A stretch of DNA of 64,000 nt from Ophryocystis elektroscirrha (Eukaryota > Apicomplexa > Conoidasida > Neogregarinorida > Ophryocystidae), in assembly GCA_030141585.1 (NCBI GenBank), contig JAQIFP010000007.1, forward strand, positions 143,369-207,368, written 5' to 3'. A model generated the notes under the pieces. The model had not been told where the DNA came from and ran no database searches. It saw only the letters and a program-made list of their open reading frames with translations. Below are positions 1 to 11,105 of this stretch, in pieces. A program made the position numbers and the translations under genes. Each line of letters begins with the position of its first letter. The first letter of the stretch is position 1.

Positions 1-295
1 GGTTGATGGATTTTATTGTTAAAAAAATTTTAGTTGCACCAAACGTTAAACGCAATTCACTTGGGAAACCTGAAGTAATTTTATGATTAATTGTCATTGT
101 TTGCAGATATATACTAAACTAAACATGGGAGTGATTGATTTTTATCAAACAACTGAAGACAATCTTTATCTAGATATAAAAATAATCAATTCGGAAAATA
201 AAATTGTTTTGAGACATTTGCTTAAACATAATCGCAAAAATTGTGAAGATTGGTGTTTATTAAAACACGTGGCTAGTCCACAATCTCTTGTATAG
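1..295 (+). CDS. 3' end of an unassigned protein-coding gene (truncated by window edge)
   Basis: The reading frame enters at the left edge (...MDFIVKKILVAPNVKR...). A 32-nt GT...AG stretch (about 80-112) interrupts it, and the frame resumes in phase as IYTKLNMGVIDFYQTT, ending at TAG 293-295. The visible tail is about 85 residues. The segment MGVIDFYQTTEDNLYLDIKI followed by an amphipathic strand pattern faintly recalls the C-terminal beta-sandwich of metallophosphoesterase or PhoD-type phosphatases. That is only an impression and I assign no function. The next gene is convergent and stops at 612. Confidence 0.5.
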
Positions 296-611
296 AATAT
301 ATATTTTTTCTTCAACAAGCAGATAATCAAAGAAACAACGGTGAAACTAAACCACACAAGTATAAAAGGTTCACTCTTTGTTGAATTTTTCAAGTTTGAG
401 TACACAATTAGTCAGACGTTCGTCTTAATAACATATGAAAATTTTATTACATTCAAATAAAAATTATTTATTATTGTAATTGGCGAAAAGATGAGTCAAT
501 TCGGAAACAATTTGAATTCTATAATTGACGTTTAAGTAAAACGAGTTATTCTCGTTAATAGTCATATAAATTATTGTGCTGAATCTAAATTTTTATGCAC
601 ATGATTTAAGC
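296..611. other. intergenic, convergent 3' flanks
   Basis: These 316 AT-rich bases lie between the stop of the left-edge gene and the stop of the AMPK beta gene. They should hold both 3' UTRs. I see no conserved reading frame, RNA gene or repeat. Confidence 0.5.
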
Positions 612-1621
612 TCACTTTTGACCGGTAGTAGATGACATAGAATGATGCAAATTTTTCCATCTTTGTGTAGAAGCAATACAAGTAGTGTGCGGCCTAATAA
701 TTTAAATTTCTAAACATCTATAATTACCCATACAAAGTGGCTGAATTAGTATCGATATATGTGTGATTCGAAAAAATGCGTAAAGATGCCTGAACTTTAT
801 TATGCAAATTTGGACTTATGCAGCTGAAACAAACATGAGCAAAAAACCCATATAGTGTACTTTTTACACAATATATTAGGAAAATTAGGAGCTTCAACAG
901 TGAATTGACCTATAGCTGGTATAATTTGATCATACTGAAGATTTTTATTCTATTTTACATCATTAATGACAAAGAGCACAACCTTTTTATAATCCTCTGG
1001 GTGTAATAGTTTGATAGGTTGATATGTGCGCAAATCAATAACATTATTAATATCTCCATCAGAGTTTGTATTAGTAGGTTGGTTTAATGCACATCTCCAT
1101 TGGTCATCAACTACACAATAAGTCCATGTGATTCCATGACATTATATAGTAAATATAATATTTTCTTTATTGGTTTTACCCAAAAATTTGTAATAATGTA
1201 AACTTTTGTTCAACTTCACTACGGTAACAAACTCGTGTCCGTAGTGTGTCATGCGAATTTTTTTATCGAGCCAATCGGTAAATGTTCCCACTAAATAAAC
1301 AGAATGACCACCTTGATTCCAAGAAAAAACGCAATCTATCAATTCATTATCGCCCTATTATATATTTTTATTTTAGCTGTTTACTACATCTTTCTTTTCT
1401 AGATGATCAGATTTCAATTTCTTATATTCTGATACATGTAAACGTTCATTAATCCATTTTGATAGTCCAGTTTTCTTATAGTTTTCATCTTTGTGAAAGT
1501 TATGTGACCAAAATTTACACAATAAATTTTCTAAGGCGTTATTATATTTTGAAAGCTCATTAATTTTCACCCAAGCATTGTGCAAGTCATTAAAATTTAA
1601 ATTATCTTCTTGAATAGTCAT
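612..1621 (-). CDS. PRKAB: AMP-activated protein kinase beta subunit (CBM48 plus C-terminal ASC domain)
   Basis: This is the scaffold subunit of the AMPK/SNF1 energy-sensing kinase. It carries a glycogen-binding CBM48 module and a C-terminal domain that holds alpha and gamma. Reading from ATG 1619-1621, an N-terminal helical region leads after a 30-nt intron into the CBM48 core CVFSWNQGGHSVYLVGTF. A 69-nt intron separates YYKFL from VDDQWRCALNQPT, a classic AMPK-beta signature. A 24-nt intron then leads to YDQIIPAIGQF, another to CISPNLHNKVQASLR, and a 34-nt intron leads to the last exon, CIASTQRWKNLHH, equivalent to the conserved S/AT-H/QRY/W strand of the ASC domain. The stop is TGA at 612-614. 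The fourth intron (YTIWVF region) is about 44 nt and least certain. The neighbour on the right is divergent. Confidence 0.85.
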
Positions 1622-2014
1622 AATCGATTTATAATCGTAAAATGTAATTTCATATGCATTACAGCTTGTGCAATTAATTAAAAATTATTTTCAATATAAA
1701 AAATCAAATTGCTCCGTCATTGGATGATTTCTTTTTTTCTTATTTATGAACATTAAAATGAATTTTAGAAATTATTCTTCTTAAATGTGAACTCACATAA
1801 TTGCAGGACATAAGGTGAGAGTTGGAGTGCAAACAAATATTGCTACTAATATGTTTACTAATTCAATACGTTATTTGTCAGTTTGCTAAATTTGATTGTG
1901 ATAATAAATTAACTTGTTTGTACATTTTTCAAAATTTAGATTTGTAAATAGACAATTAATGAATTTTTTTAATTTTTTTCGTTAAAACGAATTTCTCAAA
2001 TTTATCAAAGTTGA
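1622..2014. other. intergenic between divergent genes
   Basis: This 393-bp AT-rich spacer lies between the AMPK beta start and the presumed start of the coiled-coil locus, so it should carry both promoters. It has several T- and A-runs, but I cannot support a specific element. Confidence 0.4.
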
Positions 2015-4986
2015 ATGAAATTTGAACAAGATGCGAATAAATTAAAGGCACCAACGCAATTTCGGAGCAGCAACCATTGTTCTTCTGAGCTATTTCACTT
2101 GAAAAATGAAAATTACAAAAAGGTAACTGAAGCATGTAACAGAGTGATCTTAGAGCAGAATTTGCAATGATTTAAAAACGGATTTAGAATTTAAAAATGC
2201 AGAAATTTTTGATCTCAAGGCTCGTGTGCGTAACTTACAAATAATGCTTCGCAATGCAAACGCGTTTAGACACAAAGCAACTTTAGATGTTTTGGAAACT
2301 TCATCAACTTCATACTCCTCTAAGGCCACACTTATGCATGACGATATTGATAGCATATTGTTAGAGCCCTTTAATTTGCTGGGTTCAATAACTTTTTCTT
2401 CATATAAGTAGCCTAATTATTATCTAATTGAGATGCATTATAAAAAGCAGTTTAATAAATATATAATATAGTTGGGAGAACCGCCGGTAGGGGAAGAAGT
2501 GAAGATTTNNNNNNNNNNNNNNNNNTATATATATATGATGCACAAGAAAATTCAAATGAAAGTTTGTAGAGATTGGGAAAGATTAGTGACAAATTTTTGG
2601 AATTTACTAGTTACTTCACTAGATTCAATTGACTTTTCTGAACGCCCAACTCTAAAAACTTTACAAAATGCTAAGTATGTTACACTGGTATTACAAGCAA
2701 AATAGACAAAAATTACTGGACCACCGAGAAGCAATAGCACAAGGCTTAAAAAAAATGCAGTACTATAATTCTTATATGATTCGCATGCTAATCAAAAAAA
2801 TGAATCAACTTGATGAACATCAACAGAAAACTGCACTCATACAAAATGTACATGATTTAATTGAATCAAAGGTATTTTTCTGAATATAAATTGAATCAAA
2901 ATAAAGAATACTGTTGGTGAATACTCTCAGAAAACTGCTTCCAAAAAATTTGACTCAAAATATAACCAAATTTATCATGATTCAAGTATAATCAATATAT
3001 GTAATCATTTTTACTTCAGAAAATGTTGAACCAATCGACAAAGAAAAGTACGAAATCAAGTGTACTCAAGCAGAAAATGCTAAAGCACTTGTGTAAACTA
3101 TCATAGCATTACGAAACATACGATACAGACGTTTAGCGATGCAAACAATCAAAAATTTGGAAAGAGAGTTATCCGAAAAAAATAAATCAATCCACAATTT
3201 TCCTTCTAAATTTCCACAGTAAACTTTTGACATTGATACGTAGCTCAGACTAAATAACTGGAATGTCGTTAAAATTCCAAGTATCAAAATTCAGTTTCAG
3301 AAAAAGTTTTCTAAGCTAAGTAACCATACATTATTATCTCCTGGGTTTATTTTAACGAAATTCAACGCTGTTAAAATTTTTGAAAGTTCACAGGTTAAAT
3401 TTTACTCAGTGATAAAAAGCTATATTAATTGGAAGAGCTCTTCAAATTTTCAAAAGATTTCAAGAAAATTTAACTCAAAATTACACTATGATCTATCGAA
3501 AGTCACAAGGACATTAACTCAAATTGAAGCTAAGAAAACATTTGCATGTTTCACTAATTCTTCTTATAATCACTTCAATGTTAATGGAATAATAGTAAAT
3601 AACAATAACTTGATTAAAAGTATGATGTTGAGTCTGCCTTCAACTGAACTATCAACTAAACCACCTACAAATTTTACTTCTAACCAATATATGTTCAGTT
3701 TACCAAACCAGAAGATTAAGTGGAACTTCGACAAATTATATATGGATTTGAAACCGTTAAAAACTGATGAAATTGAGTATCGCAAGTCTGAATTGGCTAG
3801 GAATCTTGTCTCAGTTGGTCCCAATTGTATATTTAAATTAGAAATGCATAAACTAAGTTATGTCTCTATTTTAAAGTAAAAATTCAAGGTGTATATTTGT
3901 ATCAATAGATTTTTTATCGTTCCCAAAATATTTAAAAAAACTATCAAAACTCAAATTTACAGCCAATCCAGAACTAATTTGACCATACAAAAAATCAATT
4001 TATCTAAATCCAAAACAGTTTCAGAAGTTGTTGAATTTTCGAACCAATGCTGTGTAAGAACCAAAAGCTTACATGTATATCATAATGTATAGAATACTAA
4101 GCTATTTTCAAGAAATTTTATGAAAAAAGTAAGCTTAGAATGATTTGTACTTAATTAAGCATAATAGACAATTCAAACTGACTAAAAAAACATTGCTGCG
4201 GAATAAAACAGTGAAGACGCACAATTATGACATATTGGCTGTCATAGAAGAATTGTTAAGCAAAAAATTTAAGTAAAATTGATTGATAGTTTGAACAATT
4301 TTTAGATGTGATGTTTATAAATCGAATTTAATTGAAATACATGATGATTTAATATATCCAGTCAGTAATAATCAAATAACAGTCTTTAAAGTAAAAACTT
4401 TTGTTTGCGTATATAGAGTAGAACAAAAAATCATTGGAATCCAAAACTAAACTAAAATCTTTTGAAGAAAAACTTCGTAATTCACATTCTCTGAAATCAA
4501 TTTAAATAGATCAAATTTACCTTGCAGAAAAAACATACCCAAAATCAGTTGATTATACTGATTATAATTCAAAGGCTTTTCGTGAAAAAAATAGTCATCA
4601 TATTTTAGAAGCAGTAAATTTGTTGATATATATTAAAGAACAGAATCGAAATATTGAAGAAGAAAAACAGCGTGAGATGCAAGAAAAGCAACAAAGTAAT
4701 AGATTTTGGAAAAATATACCAGGAGTGAATTTTGAGAATAGAAAGGAATCGGATAGAAAAAAAAAAGAAAAAAGTAACACACAATTGGAGCAACTTGATA
4801 CTGAGTTTCAAAATATACTTCAAGATACTAAGTGAGTATTTTAATTATACAAATGAATCCAGAAACGTATTGGTTAGCAAGGAAGAAACTAGATTAACAG
4901 ATTTACCATTAAACTATATATACTGTGATGATTTGTATAATAATCTTAAAACTATTTGGAATAATAATAACAACACTATCGATTGA
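2015..4986 (+). CDS. multi-exon coiled-coil protein(s), gene structure unresolved
   Basis: A series of short lysine/glutamine-rich exons on the plus strand looks like one long coiled-coil protein, or two. A plausible start is ATG 2015 (MKFEQDANKLKAPTQFRSSN). Helical segments follow near 2162-2411 (DLEFKNAEIFDLKARVRNLQ). After the N gap at 2509-2525, frames continue: KVCRDWERLVTNF, a 31-nt intron (from about 2674), then QKLLDHREAIAQGLKKMQ and QLDEHQQKTALIQNVHDLIE. Further segments lie at 3409-3879 and 4620-4835 (EEEKQREMQEKQQ). The last exon ends at TGA 4986 (YIYCDDLYNNLKTIWNNN). Unlike other genes here, I cannot close all exon junctions in phase; the assembly gap or sequence errors may be why. 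No enzymatic motif is visible, and function is unknown (centrosomal or structural is a guess). Confidence 0.45.
2509..2525. other. assembly gap (17 N)
   Basis: Seventeen N characters interrupt the coiled-coil locus. The preceding bases (2471-2508) are clearly richer in G and C than the surroundings, and a TA run follows directly. The join is a scaffolding gap of uncertain size, and a gene model across it is unreliable. Confidence 0.98.
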
Positions 4987-5021
4987 ATAATAACGCAAAT
5001 TATACTGACATAATTTATAGC

Positions 5022-5094
5022 GCCTCTTTAGCTCAGTAGGTAGAGCATTCGCTTTGTAAGCGAAAGGCCATCGGTTCGATCCCGGTAGGAGGCT
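5022..5094 (+). tRNA. tRNA-Thr (anticodon UGU)
   Basis: A full cloverleaf can be folded. The acceptor stem GCCTCTT pairs with AGGAGGC with one G-T pair. The D arm is GCTC...GAGC. The anticodon stem TTCGC/GCGAA encloses loop TTTGTAA with anticodon TGT. The T arm holds GGTTCGATCCC, which doubles as the internal B box. T5094 is the discriminator and CCA is not encoded. There is no intron. It sits between the coiled-coil locus and eIF5. Confidence 0.97.
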
Positions 5095-5099
5095 TTTTT
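5094..5099 (+). terminator. Pol III oligo-T terminator of tRNA-Thr
   Basis: Six consecutive T follow the acceptor stem at once. This is the usual RNA polymerase III termination signal. Confidence 0.8.
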
Positions 5100-5378
5100 A
5101 GTGTACATTAATTAAAATGATTTTTAAGTTTTCTATATTCATCCCGTTGTAAACTTCATAAACAAAATGATTAGTTAAATTTAATTTCTTCTTAATTGAG
5201 GTATTATACACACGAATAAGTTTTCTTATTACTCAATTGCGAACCTGCAAGAATTGACTGTGACTTGTTAGTTTTTTAATACGTTATATGTGATTAATTT
5301 TACATTTATTAAATTTTCTTTCAACCATTTTATGAAATAGTATTTTATAATATTAACAGTGAATAGTTTGCTATAGCA

Positions 5379-6677
5379 ATGTTGAGTATTCCCAGTTATA
5401 AAAACGACGATCCCAATTATCGCTACAAAATGCCTAAATTAGTTGCCAAAGTCGAGGGTAGAGGCAATGGCATTAAGACAAATATAGTAAACATGGCAGA
5501 GATTGCCCGTGCTTTAAAAAGACCCCCAGATTATCCTACTAAATTTTGCGGTACTGAATTGGGAGCGCAATCCAAGTTTGACCCTACAGAAGGCAAAGCT
5601 ATAGTAAACGGAGCACATGAACAGAGGGATTTACAAGTTTTAATAGATAAATTCATTGAAAAGTTTGTTTTGTGTGGAAACTGTAAATTGCCAGAAATTG
5701 ATTTGATTGTTAGAAAAAGCCGAGTACAGTATCGCTGCAACGCTTGTGGTAACAAAGGCGATTCAGACAATACACATAAATTAGCAGCATTTATACTGAA
5801 AAATCCACCCGGTAATTCAGAATCAACAATGGGTTCTAAAAAATCTAAATCTTTACGCCGAGATGAAAAATTGCTAAAAATAAAAACAAAATCCTCAAAT
5901 AACGATGAAATTACACCAGAAGATAAAGAAAAGAAAAAAAGAAAAGACAAAGATAAAGATAAAGATAAAGATAAAATAAAAGACAAGTCAAAAAGTTCAA
6001 AGTCAGAAAAAATTAAAGATGGTACATCAGAAAACTCAAATGACTCTTGTGGTTCACAGAGTCAAAAAAAAGAAACTAAGAATTCGGACATAAAAGAACA
6101 ATCCACTTTGGCGGCTCTTGAAGATTTATGTTATTTCAGTCCAGAGATTGTTGAGATTATACAGCAATTGTCTCAATCAGTATCTACTTCAGAGCTTCAG
6201 ATTACAGATACAATGAATATTATAACGCCAGAAGAGTTTTCAGAACAAGTCAGATTATTACAAATTTCTCAAGGGTTGGACGAAGTAATGAAGTTTTACG
6301 TTACATTAATGTCGATATTTTCTGCTGAAGCGGGAGGTTTGAAATCATCAACGCTGAAAAACAAAATTGTTTACTTACGACCTATTGCATCTTCTATCAA
6401 ACCACATAATACATTAATTGCATTGCAAGATTTCTTCTATCTTCACAGAAATTCAACTATTATACCTGAGGGGTTCAAAGCTTACGCTGCAGTATTGTAT
6501 GCTTTCTACGATCAAGAACTTATATCTGGTGAGCATATAGCTCGTTTTTTTGAAGAAACACCGTACAAATTGCTAAAAAATAGACACAAAGATTCCGTCA
6601 AAGCTTTTGAATTGGCTACTGAAGCTGCTCAGCCTTTTTTGAACTGGTTAAATAATTCTTCAGACGACGAAGAATAA
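5379..6677 (+). CDS. EIF5: eukaryotic translation initiation factor 5 (eIF5)
   Basis: eIF5 is the GTPase-activating protein for eIF2 in the 43S pre-initiation complex. The 432-residue intronless frame begins with YRYKMPKL, placing the GAP arginine finger at Arg15 as in human eIF5. The eIF2beta/eIF5 domain continues with KVEGRGNGIKT, LGAQSKFD and a C4 zinc finger at Cys99/102/120/123. A charged Lys/Asp linker (about residues 180-230) includes a KDKDKDK run from a hexanucleotide repeat. The C-terminal W2/MIF4G-like domain ends with the typical acidic-aromatic tail FLNWLNNSSDDEE. The length matches the family (about 400-430). The start is the only upstream ATG in frame near the conserved N terminus. 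Confidence 0.97.
   Translation: MLSIPSYKNDDPNYRYKMPKLVAKVEGRGNGIKTNIVNMAEIARALKRPPDYPTKFCGTELGAQSKFDPTEGKAIVNGAHEQRDLQVLIDKFIEKFVLCGNCKLPEIDLIVRKSRVQYRCNACGNKGDSDNTHKLAAFILKNPPGNSESTMGSKKSKSLRRDEKLLKIKTKSSNNDEITPEDKEKKKRKDKDKDKDKDKIKDKSKSSKSEKIKDGTSENSNDSCGSQSQKKETKNSDIKEQSTLAALEDLCYFSPEIVEIIQQLSQSVSTSELQITDTMNIITPEEFSEQVRLLQISQGLDEVMKFYVTLMSIFSAEAGGLKSSTLKNKIVYLRPIASSIKPHNTLIALQDFFYLHRNSTIIPEGFKAYAAVLYAFYDQELISGEHIARFFEETPYKLLKNRHKDSVKAFELATEAAQPFLNWLNNSSDDEE
5949..5972 (+). repeat. AAAGAT hexanucleotide repeat inside eIF5
   Basis: Four exact copies of AAAGAT encode the alternating Lys-Asp linker of eIF5. The tract is probably length-variable between isolates. Confidence 0.85.
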
Positions 6678-7119
6678 AATTGAGTGATATTTATCATTTA
6701 TTTTTCATTTCCACACTTCAATGAAACATATTATATATAACAGAACTTGACTATTCGTGTAATTTTCTGTAAATACGATGATTTTTTTCTTATTTATTAA
6801 AATCCATTTAAAAAAAAATTATAATAGCGAAATTCCAGTATACTAAACTCCAAAATATTGTTACTTTCATAAAAACTTATCGATATTTCTTTTATTTAAT
6901 CTAAGTTTTAGATGGTACAACAGTTAATATTAATAAATGTAATTTTCCCAATAAATTACTATACTATGTGTATCAATCACTATTAATTTTAAAGAATACA
7001 CATCAAGCAATTTTGTTTTCACAGTATCTTAATGTTTTATCAATTGAAGACGTCACAAAAATCTGAATTGAAGCGGTATCTGCAAGGTTAGTATTACATT
7101 TGTGTAAATCAATATAGTT
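6678..7119. other. intergenic, AT-rich
   Basis: This 442-bp spacer between two plus-strand genes holds the eIF5 3' UTR and the next promoter. I see only A/T runs. Confidence 0.45.
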
Positions 7120-8426
7120 ATGGCGAATAAAAATGTATCGACATGGGATGCATTCCGAAGGTGGAGAATATACTGCACTTTCCGCAAACCTGTATATTTT
7201 TACATATAATGTTATTATTATTTGATAGTGTAACCGTGCATGTATAGAGTTCTTGAAAGCAATGGGCCACGGAGAACATGTTATTTCGTATAAGCTGTAT
7301 CAAATTATGAGAGATAAATTGTTCGTGAATTTGCAGTCATTTACCGATACATTTTCAACACCAGATAGTCAAAAAGTAATGAGTTTTGAGAAAAATAAAC
7401 ACTTGTAATGTTACTATATCTTACAAATAAGGTTTATAGACTTTTAGAAATGTTAGAAGAGTTAGTTTATGCCATTAATAATAATTATTTACGCGATTGT
7501 GCTGCAAAACTATTGATAGAATTATTGAGGTTATGGCCACGAGTGTTACTAACAAATGAAACTCCCAAACATAAGGCAGATATTTTTTTTCTTGATTATG
7601 AGCAAGCTGACATTAGTGATATTATCAATTTAATGAAACAATCCTCTACAAAGCCTAAATATCTGACTCATACGTCTTTATTTGACGGAAAACACAAATC
7701 GACAAGTCAGCTTTGGGACGCTGTGAAATGTTTGACAAAAAATTTTCAAGAAGATCAGAAACTTCAAAAATACTGTTGTGAAGTAAGACATAAAATAAAC
7801 TATATTTATTCTAGGAAGCAGATTCAGAATTAAGATCAATAATATGGCCCGTAGCAACAAATATTTTGCTTGAGCTATTTAAGCATTTAATCCCTCCTAG
7901 CATCCAATTATCATTTATTTATCAGAACTTACAAAGAATGAGTCCATTGTATTCTAATAATAATTTCAGCTCACTGAATGCAGAATTGTTTGAACCCATT
8001 AAGGCACTTTTGAAAGTTGTGGAAAGGTAAGGATTAACATCGATTTTTCTACATTACAGCTCCCATTTGGCATACAACCTTTTATGCTCTATCATTGAAT
8101 ATATTTTTGTTCAAAAAATTTTTGGCACAGCAAATCATTTAAAATTTTTAAACGATTTTTGCGAAGAAGATAAAAACAATTTTGATTTAGATACTTTACC
8201 AGCACTCAGGGTTTTATTATTAACTGAGATTAAGAAAGATAAAAGTGATCGGGCCATAGGTAGAATTAACTGATACCATTTATATTCAGAGATTGACCCT
8301 TTTGTAATCAAAATTGTAGAGATTATGGAGAAAATTGAAAGTTATACTTTAACGGAACATTTGAAAGAATCGGAGATTAATAATATTTTGAATCAATTTG
8401 CTAAAATGAACATTCAAGTAAACTGA
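7120..8426 (+). CDS. unassigned all-helical protein, at least six exons
   Basis: From ATG 7120 (MANKNVSTWDAFRRWR) a 37-nt intron leads to CNRACIEFLKAMGHGEHV. The frame then continues through VYRLLEMLEELVYAINN and LLIELLRLWPRVLLTNE, with later exons LRSIIWPVATNILLELF, SHLAYNLLCSIIEYIF and EIDPFVIKIVEIMEKIE, stopping at TGA 8424-8426. All junctions I tested rejoin in frame, with introns of about 30-55 nt. The protein of roughly 370 residues is leucine-rich and helical throughout, as in HEAT/ARM-type scaffolds, but I do not recognise the family. It has no signal peptide or transmembrane span. Confidence 0.65.
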
Positions 8427-8534
8427 ATACGATTAATTAGTTAATTTAGAGTTACAATGAATTTTATACTATGTGTTTTATACTGTCCAGTGAAATTTAT
8501 TCATCTTTATTAGTCAATTGTACGTGTAAGTTTC

Positions 8535-9928
8535 ATGAATTTCGTAGTGTTTGTTAGACTACATTTGAAAGCACTTGAGCGCGCTATTGTTAACAAATCT
8601 GATTACGATGATACCTATACAAATTTCTTGTTAAATCTTTCTGTTTGTGGTACTTTTCATCAAGTATGGCATTTTTCAGCTCTTTCCTCTGCTTATTCAA
8701 CGGAAAAAAAGTATAATTCAAAAAAAGATTGTTCCAATAGAAATTTTTCTAAGTACAATCAAATTTTTAGTAAACAGGATTATTTGACCCACTGCAATGA
8801 ACTTAAATACGGAAAGTCACGAACACTTAAATTACAAAAATCTGGAAATGCTGAAGATCCAAGATCAAACTCTATTTCTTTAGGACAAATCATAAACAGT
8901 TTGAATTTTTTTAAGATAAACGATACTAATTTATATTCCCCAAAATTACACCAGTCTAAATATCAACATTCAATTCTACATAAAATTTATGAATATGCTC
9001 CGACTTTGCATAATTCTACAATCACTTTTGTATCGTCAGTAAAAAAGGATTTCTTGAAAATAAATGTATTCAAAGATTTTAAAACATATAGAACTTAGGA
9101 TCTATCAAATGCCCCAAAAAACCCTTTCTTGGTATTTCAGTATTTTTTGATCCAACTATCTGATTACTTTGAAAATCATGGAGTTAACTTGTATATCCCT
9201 CCAGATTTAGGCGAATTAGGTATTTTATAGTTTTATTTTAACATTACATTTAGGTATCTCATCTTTGAATGAAAGCTATTTTATGAAAGATTCGACAGAA
9301 TTAAATATAGACTTAGCTGTATCTAAAGAAGACTCACTGAAAGTGAATTACATGTTAGAGACATATTTTTTTTAGATTTTATATGATGACCTATACCAAA
9401 ACAAATTATATGATGTAGATCAGAAACTGCAAGACCTCGTAATCCATTATTATTCTTTATTACTCCACTTGTAGATTTTAGGCTCTATAATAGAATGCGG
9501 GCTTGATCTGAACTATTTATCAGTCCAATCTGTCTTGCAGTCAGTTAACAAAAACTTGCTACGTCGTATAATTAATATATTGTTTAAAAAGATTTTTCTT
9601 CGCAAAGATAAACTCAGTGTTCAACAAGTAAGGCAATTTTGATTCTAATGTGTATTTTATAGTACAAAAATGACAATATTGGTCTGTTAGAGTTATTCAC
9701 AATATTAAACAAAGTTTATTTAAATTCTATTGAGAATAAATTAAACCTCGACCATACTTCATATTGGCAATTTATTCATAATTATTTACAATTAGGAGTT
9801 TTATTTTCAGTAATATTACAGTAATGTCATTTTTATATTAGATAACATCTTGTGAAAATTTAAAAGCCCTACATTTCAAATATGAAATGTTGAAGGAAAA
9901 GTATGATTTGAGATTATCAAAATGTTGA
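8535..9928 (+). CDS. unassigned multi-exon protein
   Basis: The first exon opens at ATG 8535 (MNFVVFVRLHLKALERAI) and codes about 187 residues, including a low-complexity Ser/Asn/Lys stretch. Later short exons separated by introns of roughly 30-50 nt give ENHGVNLYIPPDLGELG, ISSLNESYFMKDST, ILYDDLYQNKLYDVDQK, IIECGLDLNYLSVQSV, NIGLLELFTILNKVYL and ITSCENLKALHFKYE, ending at TGA 9926-9928. The last part is helical. I do not recognise the family. Coding potential is supported by repeated phase-compatible GT...AG breaks rather than by homology. Confidence 0.5.
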
Positions 9929-10120
9929 ATAGGTTTACAAAATATCAAATCAAAAACCAAAATGATTCTAATAATGTTCTTATTTGTTTGCTAGCTTATA
10001 AATTTAATTAATTTAGTCCAAAAACCCTAAAATCTTTTTCCTAGTATTATTTAATCCAAGATTGAGTAGTTTTATTTGTAACCTGACAATAATAGGTCAT
10101 GACTATTGTAATTTATAACG

Positions 10121-11105
10121 ATGATTAGTGCCGAAGATCTTCGGGCTGCCTATCTCATCGGAAAAGAGTCCAACAATGAAATTAGCGCTGATATACTTAA
10201 AAGGCACAATTGGCCCAGTGAAAAGATAGTAAAAGTCATTAATATGTTAATTGAGAACCGTCTTTGTGTCTCAAAAAAAAAAAAAGGAAGCGATATAGTG
10301 CAAATTATTGTACGAAATGAAGATACAGCTAGAAACGTTAGAACTTTGTCTGCTACTGACTATGCTGTATATTGTGCAATTGAAGCTTCTGGTATCAGTT
10401 ATTTCGATTAAATGTTGTCAGACAGTTCTGGAGCTTGGACTTTTGATCTTTGTAAAACAACAAAATTGCAGTCACATGTTGTCCAACGAGCTGTCCGTAC
10501 GCTTTGCGATGTTAAACATTTAATTAAGCCATTAAAAAGTATTCATCAAAAAAACCGAAAAATGTACATTTTATCGCATCTCGAGCCTTCAAAAGAAGTA
10601 ATAGGAGGCACTTTTTACAATAATGCTGAACTAGACGAAGATTTCGTTGAAGTAATGCTTTCAAACTGAAAAAAAAATTCTAGAGATTAAGATCAGAAAT
10701 AGTCCACGTTTTGAAAAATACTGCGAAAGCCACTTTGAACGAAATTTGTGTGTATATTCAAACTAGTTCAAATGAAAAAGTATGTATAAAAATCATCAAT
10801 TAAAATTAGATTTTAACCAATGACGATATACAATTACTTTTGTTAACTTTAATACTTGAGCAGCAAATTGAAACAACAATCAACCCAATCACAAATGAAG
10901 TTATTTACTCAGTAATAACTAAAATTATTAACTTAATTTACAGTGGTGTCGATGGAATGATGAAAATATTTTCTTGAATATTCCTTGTTCTTATTGCCCT
11001 GTTTCATCAGAATGTATAAGATTTCATGATTTAAATAACGTCAATCCAATAAGCTGCTTGTATTTAGACACGTGGCTTGGTTTTAATGAAAAAGTTTCTA
11101 TATAA
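10121..11105 (+). CDS. POLR3F: DNA-directed RNA polymerase III subunit RPC6 (RPC34)
   Basis: RPC34/RPC6 is the winged-helix subunit that links Pol III to TFIIIB. Five exons join in phase around introns 10392-10421 (30 nt), 10652-10683 (32), 10780-10809 (30) and 10912-10943 (32). The conserved core VVQRAVRTLCDVKHLIKPLK...RKMYILSHLEPS continues to GGTFYNNAELDEDFVE, as in yeast and human RPC34. The C-terminal exon gives CSYCPVSSEC...ISCLYLDTWL, the cysteine cluster reported to bind an iron-sulfur cluster in RPC6. An apparent TAA after SGISYFD is simply inside the first 30-nt intron. The window also carries two Pol III-transcribed tRNA genes. Confidence 0.93.

Noticed and set aside
5531..5986. 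151-codon minus-strand frame opposite eIF5
   Set aside because: It is the antisense shadow of eIF5. Its Leu/Ser run is the complement of the Lys-Asp linker repeat.
10409..10411. Apparent in-frame stop in RPC6 suggesting a pseudogene, frameshift or reassigned TAA
   Set aside because: The stop lies within a 30-nt GT...AG intron whose removal restores the conserved frame. TAA also ends many genes here.
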